This document shows positions 6,756 through 14,700 of a stretch of DNA of 16,959 nucleotides, piece after piece. The notes under the pieces are model-generated. The model was not told the origin of the DNA, searched no databases, and worked only from the letters and a program-made list of their open reading frames with translations. The position numbers and the translations under genes are program-made. The stretch is from Planctomycetaceae bacterium (GTDB lineage Bacteria; Planctomycetota; Planctomycetia; Pirellulales; Pirellulaceae): NCBI GenBank assembly GCA_002685655.1, contig NYXM01000071.1, positions 1 to 16,959 of the forward strand, written 5' to 3'. Position 1 is the stretch's first letter, and each line of letters begins with the position of its first letter.

Positions 6756-8966
6756 ATGAAAAAAATCCTGTATCTCTTGTGTCTCTTACCGTTGCCGGCG
6801 TTGTCGCTCAAGCCATCCTTTGCCGACGAGCGACCGAACATTGTCTTCTTCTTTGCCGACGATCAAACGACTAGCACACTAGGCTGTTATGGCAACGACG
6901 TCGTGCAAACACCGAATATCGATGCGCTGGCCCGTCGAGGTACTCGGTTTAACAACGCGTTTGTCAGCCATTCGATCTGTTGGGTCAGTCGCACGACGAT
7001 CTTGACAGGCCTGACGGGGCGAAGCTACGGCACGCCAAGCAACCCGGAACTGGCACGCCCCGACGCAGCGGCGACTCTGTACTCAGATATCCTGCGCGAA
7101 AACGGCTACCGCACTGGATACTTCGGAAAGTGGCACGCCAAGATGCCCAAGGGCTATCGCCGGGAAGATCACTTTGACCGGTTCGAGGCAATCGGGCGGA
7201 ACCCTTACTACAAGAAGCAAGCCGACGGCAGCCTGCGGCACGAAACAGAGTTGATCGTGGACCGAGGCATCGAGTTTGTGAAGTCGCAACCCAAAGGCAA
7301 GCCGTTCGCTCTGAACATGTGGTTCAATGCGTGCCACGCCGAAGACGGTGATCGCAGACCGGGGATCGGCCATTTTCCCTGGCCGCGCGCCGTCGACGGG
7401 ATGTACGAGGAGATCGATGTGGCGCCGCCGCGGCTGAACAATCCAGAAATCTTTGATTCCCTGCCAGACTTCTTGAAGACAACGATCAACCGCCAACGCT
7501 ATTTCTGGCGATGGAACACCAGCGAGAAATACCGGACCAACATGCGGGCGTACTACCGCATGGTAAGCGGCATCGACGGTGCGATCGGCCGCTTGATGAC
7601 AGCACTGAAGGAAGCAGATCTCGCAGACAACACGATCATCGTTTACTCCGCCGACAACGGGTACTACATGGGCAATCGCGGGTTGGCAGGCAAGTGGTCG
7701 CACTACGATGAATCGCTGCGCGTGCCGCTGATTGTGGCCGACCCTCGCGTCCCCGGCGATCAACAAGGCAAAGTGACCGACGCGATCGCGCTGAATCTGG
7801 ATCTGCCCGCAACATTTCTGGATTGGGCTGGCATCGAAGTACCTAAGCGCTATCAGGGACATAGCCTGCAGCCTATCGTCACTTCCAAGAAACCTGACGA
7901 CTGGCGAACCGAATCGTTCCACGAACATTTTGCCGTACGAAGTCGCATCCCCGCGTTTGAAGGCTTGCGAAACGATCGATTCAAGTACGTTCGGTATTTT
8001 GATCACGGCGGGGAGGAATTCCTGCATGACCTGAAGAACGACCCAGACGAATTGGTCAACTTGGCAAGCGACTCCAAACACGCTGAAACCTTGCAGACGA
8101 TGCGCGAGCGCACAACTGCGCGAGTCAAGGAACTCGGCGGTCCACTCGATCCGCTGCGGGGCACCTTCAATGCGTCGACAGTCCCACATCCCGAGGCGTC
8201 TGCCGCGGTGGGGATTCGGACAGATCAAGGCGGCTTTGTGAACGTCTTCGATGGCAAGACGCTCCGACATTGGTCTGGCGATCCGCAGTATTGGTCGGTG
8301 CAGGACGGAGCGTTGACCGGCGTCACCGATGGCTCGCTAAAGATGAACCGCTTTATCACCTGGAAGGACTCGACCGTCCGCAACTTTGACTTGCGTGTCA
8401 AAGTGAGAGTCACCGCCGGCGGAAATAGCGGGATTCAGTACCGAGGCACATCACGACCGGACCTGGGGCTGGACATCGTGACCGGTTATCAATGCGATGT
8501 CGTCGCTAACAACCCGAATTACAACGGCATGCTGTACGAAGAGAAAGGACGCCGCATCCTGTCACACACCGGCGAGCGTGTCATCGTCGCCGCCAACGGT
8601 CAACCGTGGGTCGTCGGCCAGGTGCCGGTCAAAGAGTTTACTGCCGACCAGTGGCACGACTTCCGCGTGCTGGTCCGCGGGAATCACCACCAGCACTGGA
8701 TCGACGGCCACATGACCGCGGATCTAGTCGACCTGCACGCAGACGGTCGTGCCCTGGAAGGCGTTCTTGCGGTGCAAGTTCATGTCGGCCCAGAGATGAA
8801 GATTCAGTACAAGGATTTCAAAATCAAACACCTGCCTGACGACGTGCCACTGCAAAAAGCAGAAGATCACCCGATCCCCGACGACGCTTACGGAGTTCGC
8901 CCGCAAGGCCGCCTGCCGAAAGACTGGAAGCCTCCGGTCTACGGCCAGCGTCAAGCCGCGAAGTGA
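6756..8966 (+). CDS. Secreted sulfatase fused to a DUF1080 (3-keto-glycoside hydrolase-like) domain
   Basis: 736 residues. The signal peptide is 1-23 (KKILYLLCLLPLPALS, cut near SFA-DE). The S1 sulfatase domain is about 26-460: metal ligands D35-D36, maturation site C75-W-V-S-R79 then TILTG, GKWHAK at 124-129, D300-N301, and K313 in the GKWSHYDESLRVPLIV block. The maturation motif departs from CxPxR, with Val in place of Pro. The DUF1080 domain is about 493-693 (FVNVFDGKTLRHWSG, GNSGIQYRG, GYQCDVVANNP, QWHDFRVLVRG, VQVHVGPEMKIQYKDFKIK). It has a concanavalin-like sandwich fold, and some members are known to act on 3-keto-glycosides. The fusion suggests desulfation coupled to glycoside cleavage or binding. 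No Shine-Dalgarno is visible before ATG 6756; the start is set by the signal peptide. The next gene converges on it after 124 bp, a gap in which I see no clear terminator. Confidence 0.92.
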   Translation: MKKILYLLCLLPLPALSLKPSFADERPNIVFFFADDQTTSTLGCYGNDVVQTPNIDALARRGTRFNNAFVSHSICWVSRTTILTGLTGRSYGTPSNPELARPDAAATLYSDILRENGYRTGYFGKWHAKMPKGYRREDHFDRFEAIGRNPYYKKQADGSLRHETELIVDRGIEFVKSQPKGKPFALNMWFNACHAEDGDRRPGIGHFPWPRAVDGMYEEIDVAPPRLNNPEIFDSLPDFLKTTINRQRYFWRWNTSEKYRTNMRAYYRMVSGIDGAIGRLMTALKEADLADNTIIVYSADNGYYMGNRGLAGKWSHYDESLRVPLIVADPRVPGDQQGKVTDAIALNLDLPATFLDWAGIEVPKRYQGHSLQPIVTSKKPDDWRTESFHEHFAVRSRIPAFEGLRNDRFKYVRYFDHGGEEFLHDLKNDPDELVNLASDSKHAETLQTMRERTTARVKELGGPLDPLRGTFNASTVPHPEASAAVGIRTDQGGFVNVFDGKTLRHWSGDPQYWSVQDGALTGVTDGSLKMNRFITWKDSTVRNFDLRVKVRVTAGGNSGIQYRGTSRPDLGLDIVTGYQCDVVANNPNYNGMLYEEKGRRILSHTGERVIVAANGQPWVVGQVPVKEFTADQWHDFRVLVRGNHHQHWIDGHMTADLVDLHADGRALEGVLAVQVHVGPEMKIQYKDFKIKHLPDDVPLQKAEDHPIPDDAYGVRPQGRLPKDWKPPVYGQRQAAK

Positions 8967-9090
8967 CGTTGAAATGTGACATTGATCCGAACAATAGTCG
9001 CGAGAGAGAAGCGTGTGTGCGAGATCCTTCCCAAGCAAACGTGAGTACTACCAGCTGATTCTGGCCTAGCACACCCGACCAAGCATCACG

Positions 9091-10302
9091 TTAAGTGCTG
9101 GCGATCAGTCTCAGCCGATCGAATGAGCCTCCCAGCGCTGATGCCGAATCGACGCCGAGCCAGTCTTGAAGAATCGTAGCATAGACTTGTCGGAAATCGG
9201 TTTGCATTTTCAGATCGCCGTTTGCTAGATCCGTCATGCTGGGCGGCTGGCCGAGTGGGCCGGAATTGACGCTTGAGCCTGCGATCAACACCGGAGCGGC
9301 CGTGCCGTGGTCAGTGCCGAGCGAGGCGTTCTCTTTGACGCGGCGGCCAAATTCGCTGAAGCAGAGTGTGAGAACTCGCTTGGAAAGACCGGCGGCCTGC
9401 AAGTCGTCGAGGAAGGCCTTCATCGCGCCGGCGAGTTCGCGCAGCAAACGAGCGTGGGTCGGAAGTTGGGCGGCGTGCGTGTCGTAACCGGATTGGATGG
9501 CGTAGTAGACTGGCGTGGAAAAGTCGGCTTTTATGAGCTGCGCGATAGACTTGAGGCGACCGGCCAGTTCGGTCTTCGGATACAAAGAGGTGTCGCTGGC
9601 TGAGTTCTTTGTAACTTCGTCGATCAGAGCAGCGGTTGAACGTGCGTCGAGAGAAGCACGGCGCGCAAAGACGAGAAGGTCGTCGCTGCTGTCGTCGACG
9701 GAAGCGCGGAAAAGACCCGTGCTGGCTTTGAGTTTCAATTCTTCCAAGTGAGCGAGCGAAACCGATGTTGAACGTCTTCCACGAAGTGCTATCGGCGGAT
9801 CCTCGTCGCCGAGGAGAATCGAATGGGCCGAACCGTCAGCCAGCGCCGAGTGTCTGTCCATCGCGCGGCCAATCCAGCCGAAGGTCTTGTGTTCAGCCGG
9901 ATCGAGGCGGGCCGTTTGCCAAATGGCCATACTCACACCGTGCGAACGATTGGGGTTCGGATAGCCGACACCTTGCACGATAGCCAGCTGTCCATTTTCG
10001 AGCAGTTTCGCCGCCGGGCGAAGCGCCGGATGCAGACCGACTTGATCGTTCACCTTGATCAGCCGGTCTGTGCTGAGTCGCAGTTTGTCGCGATGTTTCG
10101 CGTAGCCTTCATCGGCAAACGGTACAACCGTGTTGATACCGTCGTTACCGCCACTGAGCTGAATCACGACCAGAATGCGACCGTCATTGTTGGGCTCCGT
10201 CGCGCGGACCGTGCGGCCGAGGAATGCCGGCACGGTTGGCGCCATCGCGATCAGCGAAGACCGATGCAGGAACTGCCGACGATTGAGATGAGCGTGTGAC
10301 AT
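9091..10302 (-). CDS. DUF1501 protein with Tat signal
   Basis: 403 residues from ATG 10302, chosen because AAGGAGA (10308-10314) precedes it and it begins directly with a twin-arginine signal (NRRQFLHRSSLIAMAP, about 7-22). The frame stays open upstream to 10578, but that part lies within the DUF1800 gene and encodes nothing recognisable. DUF1501 landmarks are RILVVIQLSGGNDGINTVVPF near 42-62, NPNRSHGVSMAIWQTA mid-protein, and LCFSEFGRRVKENASLGTDHG near the C-terminus. DUF1501 is related to the alkaline-phosphatase/sulfatase superfamily; its reaction is not established. Members are Tat-exported and very numerous in Planctomycetota, usually next to DUF1800 or DUF1549/DUF1553 genes, as here. 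Confidence 0.92.
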   Translation of the reverse strand: MSHAHLNRRQFLHRSSLIAMAPTVPAFLGRTVRATEPNNDGRILVVIQLSGGNDGINTVVPFADEGYAKHRDKLRLSTDRLIKVNDQVGLHPALRPAAKLLENGQLAIVQGVGYPNPNRSHGVSMAIWQTARLDPAEHKTFGWIGRAMDRHSALADGSAHSILLGDEDPPIALRGRRSTSVSLAHLEELKLKASTGLFRASVDDSSDDLLVFARRASLDARSTAALIDEVTKNSASDTSLYPKTELAGRLKSIAQLIKADFSTPVYYAIQSGYDTHAAQLPTHARLLRELAGAMKAFLDDLQAAGLSKRVLTLCFSEFGRRVKENASLGTDHGTAAPVLIAGSSVNSGPLGQPPSMTDLANGDLKMQTDFRQVYATILQDWLGVDSASALGGSFDRLRLIAST

Positions 10303-10307
10303 GTTGT

Positions 10308-10314
10308 TCTCCTT
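10308..10314 (-). promoter_or_regulatory. Ribosome binding site of the DUF1501 gene touching the DUF1800 stop
   Basis: Read on the minus strand, AAGGAGA at 10314-10308 lies 5 nt before ATG 10302. Its first base is the last base of the DUF1800 stop codon (TGA, 10316-10314). This spacing favours translational coupling of the pair and identifies 10302 as the start. Confidence 0.7.
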
Positions 10315-11651
10315 CAAGACAGTTGTGCTTCGGGCGACGCTAGAATCGAGGCGACGAGACGATTGGGCGTTTTGGCAAATGGTCGAAGCTCGGTGGGCAG
10401 TTGCGATTGGCCGATCAGCAGTTGTGCGAAGAACGAGCCGATGTCCTGAGCTTTTGTGAAGCCGTGCAACTCGGCGAGTGCGGTGGCATTGATTGGCTTT
10501 GCGGGTGTGAGCAGTTCGCCAACGGCGAGCGCTGACGCAAAGTTCGCTCGGCCGATGAGTGCACGGCTGGTCAGCCACGATCGACCGCCGGGCCAGCCAG
10601 CCACATTCGGCGGATAGAACAAGTCCTGCCCGAGGTTTGCAGTGACTTCCGCCAGCAGCAAGGTGCTCGGCGGCGGATCAGTGATTTCGAGCGATCTTGC
10701 CACTCCGATCACAAACTCGATCGGCCCTCGCACGCGATTGCCAATGTTGTCATCGGAGAAAAACGCCTCACTGTGCAGCACGGTTTCGATTGCCCAGCCG
10801 ATGTCGAGGTCTCGTTCGCGCAAGCCCCTGGCTAACTTGTCAATGATGTCATCGGCGACGGGCTTTGCTCCCATAAAAAGTCCGCAGATCCGAAAGGCGA
10901 GCCGTCGCGACGTAGCAGGATGCTCGACGAGCATCCGCACGAGGTCGTCGCCGGTCCATTTGCCACTCTTGCCTAGGATTGTCTTCTCGCCGTCGTCGTG
11001 GTACTGGTCGTAGACGCGGAACTTACCCTTGTTGACCGACCAACCGGTGAGTGCCCGCGCGGCTTCCTTAATGTCGTCTTCCGAGTAGTTGCCGACACCG
11101 AGCGAGAACAGCTCCATGATCTCGCGGGCGAGGTTTTCGTTCGGATGTTTTTTACGATTGGCGTCAGCATCGAGCCAGACAAGCATTGCCGGGTCTTTCG
11201 CAACGCGACGCAACATCTCGCCAAATGGAGCGCGTGAGAGCTGGCGAAAGATCACGTTCTGCTGCCGCATCAAGTTAACGTCCGCGACTTTGATGTTGCT
11301 CGTCGCGAAGTGGTTGTGCCACAACAGAGTCAATCGCTCGCCCAGCGGATCAGGCGTGAACAGCATCCGGTATAGCCACCACGCCTTCAGCCGGTTGATG
11401 TTGCCTGATCCAACCGCTGCGTCGCAAATCACGGACGACATCTGCTCGAACTCGCTCGCCGCCTCGTCGGCGTTAGCTCGCTGAGGATTTGCCTTGGTGT
11501 GAAGTAGCCGAGCTACAGCAACTTCCGGGCCATCCACCAAGTCGCGTTGGATCTCACTCCAGCTGGCGGCGAATCCGGCTCGCCGATGCAGATGGACAAC
11601 ACGCCCAACATTCCACGGTTGTTCGGGAGTTGGTTCGTATCGTTTGAGCAT
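10314..11651 (-). CDS. DUF1800 protein
   Basis: 445 residues from ATG 11651 (MLKRYEPTPEQPWNVGRV). Family landmarks run in order: VVHLHRRAGFAAS near the start (like the DUF1800 LLxRxTFG segment), RLKAWWLYRMLFTPDPLGERLTLLWHNHF, PNENLAREIMELFSLGVGNYS, IKEAARALTGW, and SRALIGRANFASAL towards the C-terminus. The function is unknown; these proteins are nearly always paired with a DUF1501 gene, which starts 11 bp downstream here. ATG 11750 would extend the protein by 33 residues, but the extension is translated from a palindromic repeat and looks spurious. The chosen start has only a weak GAG upstream. No signal peptide is evident, unlike its partner. Confidence 0.88.
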   Translation of the reverse strand: MLKRYEPTPEQPWNVGRVVHLHRRAGFAASWSEIQRDLVDGPEVAVARLLHTKANPQRANADEAASEFEQMSSVICDAAVGSGNINRLKAWWLYRMLFTPDPLGERLTLLWHNHFATSNIKVADVNLMRQQNVIFRQLSRAPFGEMLRRVAKDPAMLVWLDADANRKKHPNENLAREIMELFSLGVGNYSEDDIKEAARALTGWSVNKGKFRVYDQYHDDGEKTILGKSGKWTGDDLVRMLVEHPATSRRLAFRICGLFMGAKPVADDIIDKLARGLRERDLDIGWAIETVLHSEAFFSDDNIGNRVRGPIEFVIGVARSLEITDPPPSTLLLAEVTANLGQDLFYPPNVAGWPGGRSWLTSRALIGRANFASALAVGELLTPAKPINATALAELHGFTKAQDIGSFFAQLLIGQSQLPTELRPFAKTPNRLVASILASPEAQLS

Positions 11652-11684
11652 TGGATTCTCGAGCACAAGGCATCCGTTTGAGTC

Positions 11685-11747
11685 TGTAGGTCGGATTGCT
11701 GATCTGACCGGAGCCCGAAGGGCGGGTCGGCAATGTTGGCATTCCGT
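11685..11747. repeat. Imperfect palindromic intergenic repeat
   Basis: The left arm, TGTAGGTCGGATTGCTG (from 11685), and the right arm, ending GTTGGCATTCCG (to 11746), are imperfect reverse complements. They surround a GCCC-gaa-GGGC hairpin (11713-11716, 11720-11723) flanked by GACC/GGTC. The element fills most of the 103-bp gap between the M56 gene and DUF1800. Like the repeat at 3543-3603 it has a TGTAGG-type edge, though the core differs. It could also act as a transcript-stabilising or attenuating hairpin. Confidence 0.5.
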
Positions 11748-11754
11748 CATACCA

Positions 11755-14700
11755 CTACTGGTTGATCTGAACTTCGATCTCTCCCATCTCGTACGTCTCG
11801 CCGGACTTGGCAATGAATTCTTTGGAGACTCGTGCGTTGCCTTTGACGAAGCTTACGAACCGGTAACGCGCGCCTGGGATCAACACGGGGAAAGCAATCT
11901 CACCGTTCGTGTTGGTCGTGCGGGACGGCCGGTAGTTGACTCGGTCGATGTTGGAAATAAAATCCTCGTCCGCGACCATCTCACCGCGACGAATAGCTCG
12001 TAAGTCGTGCTTCGGCTTTCCTGGTGTGACGACCATGTACAAGCCAAGCGACAGTCCGCTGGCAACTGGCTTCCCTTCTGGATCAACGAATTGCGCTGTC
12101 GCTGACCCGCAGGGCTCGAGCACGATCGTGGGCGAAGCGTTTTGCGTGCTAATCATCGCGGTGGCACCAAGCCGATTTTTGGGATCGAGAAGATAGACAG
12201 GATACTCTTCGCCCTTACGAAGTCCGTTGATCTCGAATCTGCCATTGCTCGCTTCATCGGGAAAGCCCCGCCAGCGCGGCGAATGATCGATGATCTTGAG
12301 CCGCGAAATGACGAGTGCATGTTCGATCGGATTGCCCTTCGCATCGACAAGCGCTCCCTTCACGGAAGCTCCCGGTTCCACTTCAATTTTCATCGCGTCG
12401 AACGGCTCATCTACTTTCGGGTTGATTTTGTGAAAAGCGTGTGCGTACATACGGGCTCCACCGGATCGGCCGTCCAACTCACGTGACCCAATCTCCTGCA
12501 AAACGTAGTTTCCATCGGCTGTATGCACGAGCAGTGTTCCCGGACCCGGAAACACGGTGATCGCAAACTCGCCTGCGTCGTTCGTCTTCTGAATGCCTTG
12601 CCAACCCGTGATGATTTCGTCGGTGAGGTTCTTGTTGTTGACGGTGTCTGGCTTGTACTGGATTGAAGCACCACGAAGTGGCTTGCTCGTTTCCGCGTCC
12701 ACAATCGTCCCACGAGCGAGTACGCCACGATCGAGTCTGATCTCGATGTTCTTCGACGCTTCTCCCGAACTCCAATGCAGATCTCTCAGTTGCTTAACTT
12801 GATGCGGACTCCCTTTCGGTGGATAGGCGATAATGCCGAATCGAATGCCCGGATAAGGATTCAAACGGAAGTGACCTTCCGCATCGGTTGTTCCGTCGAG
12901 TGAGACCATTGAACCAAAAGGCTCTTGCTGGCTGGCCCAGATCGTGATTCGCGCATTCGCGGCTGGCTTGTCGCTTTCACCCAGCAGCACAAGGCCTTCG
13001 AAGAACCGAGCTGGTGCGATTGAGATCGTGGCGACTTCACCCGGTTTCATATTCTTCACCAAGCTGCGATACGTCCCGTCATGTTCGCCACGTGCTTCCG
13101 ATGCCCCTGTATTGAGAGACAGCATTTGAGGAGCGAACCGCTGGTTGCCAAGAACTTTCACAAGGACTCCATGCGCGACTGGGATATTGGTTAACGTGAG
13201 CAGCCCCCTATCGTCGGTTTTAACGGGAGAAGGCCACGCCTTGGGACCAGGAATTAATCCCGTCATTCCGAAAGACAAAGCAGGTATCTGATTATCACCA
13301 GATGCCTTGATCATCAACAATTCGACCGGCAAGTCCGCCGCAGGCTGTCCTTCGAGATCAACCAACTGCACCTGGATTAACTGCTGCGGTTTCAGTTTTA
13401 CATTCAGCGTTGTCTGATCCGCGTCCAAGTCCACGCGATGCCAGGTGATCCCGAACTGCTCCGTCCGGGCGACGAGATTGGGATAGACGTGCGTCTTCGA
13501 CGAAACATCTTGCAGAGACAGTTCGTAGCGACCCGCGCCATCCGCGACACCTTCGGCCAGCACCTCGCTTGTTGGCTGCGCGTCGGCAACCGATTTGAGT
13601 CCAACCATCGCAACGAACGCACCGGCCGCCGGTTTTCCGTCAGGCGCGGCAACCGTTCCGCGGATGATTCTGGTGATTGCTACGGCGTCGGACTTTGCTC
13701 TCGGTTTGGCAGCTGCGGAAGTGTCTTGCGAAGCTTCCTCGGCCACCGCGACAAACTTGCGGTCCTTTCCCAAAGTCAGCGTATCGAGGTCTATCGTTTC
13801 TCCCGGTTCGACGGCAAGCTTGTTCGCGATGGTTGCGTAGAAATCAAGTCCCTGCCCTTGGGCGTGCAAGTTGTATTTGCAGCCCGGCACCAGCGTGCAA
13901 GTAAAACGGCCTTCCGTGTCGGTTGCCACAGGCGGCAGGCTCTTCGAGAAATCACCGCCCGGCAGCACACGAGGCTCGATCGTCAGTCCGGGCAGCGGCT
14001 CGTCCTTGCTCAGCAGCCGACCGGTCACCGTCGCACATGACAGCAACTTGACCTGTATCTTACCTTTCGCGATCTGTTGCGGACCTACGCGAACAACGCG
14101 GCCGATGTTGCGGTCTTTGTGATGGATGATGATCGGACGTGTTTCCTCCGGACCGAAGTTGACGGCCGTCTGCACGGGTTCGTCTGTCGGCGCCATGTAG
14201 ACTCGCGAGCTCAACCCGTTGATTTCCGCACCTGTCACAGGCTGGTCGCGCTGGTCAACGATTCGGATCTTGATCGATGCCCCCGGATCGAGCTGCAGAT
14301 CGAGCTTGACCTCCTCCACGCCATCGTCCGGATTAATCTCACGCATAACCGACGGCCATTTTGGGCTGGGATTGATCGGATTCCGGTAAGTGAGAAGCCA
14401 GTCCGACTTTCCTTCCTTCGGAGCGTCGATTGCTTGGTATCCCACGCCGTATCGATAAGGCTTCAGGATGCTCTCGGCACCGACGACAGCTCGTCCGGGC
14501 AGCCCTACCAGGCGATACGTTCCGTCGGCCTTGGACTGATACCGCATTTGGTCGCCATCCACGTTGCCGTTGTCGTCAAACTCGGGCAGAGCCTGCACGA
14601 ACTCGTTGGTGCGGAACGGCAAGTAGTGCATTCGCACTCCCGGGACACCTTCGCCCGTGGCTTTGTCGGTGACGCGACCCGTGATCCAGATGCCGCGGTG

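Noticed and set aside
7083..8270. 395-codon minus-strand frame opposite the second sulfatase
   Set aside because: It is a shadow of a well-supported sulfatase; its translation shows no recognisable motif.
8967..9090. Terminator between the second sulfatase and the DUF1501 gene
   Set aside because: No stem of useful length with a T-run on either strand was found by eye.
10303..10578. Upstream extension of the DUF1501 frame
   Set aside because: It lies almost wholly within the DUF1800 gene, and the start at 10302 has both a good ribosome binding site and a Tat signal.
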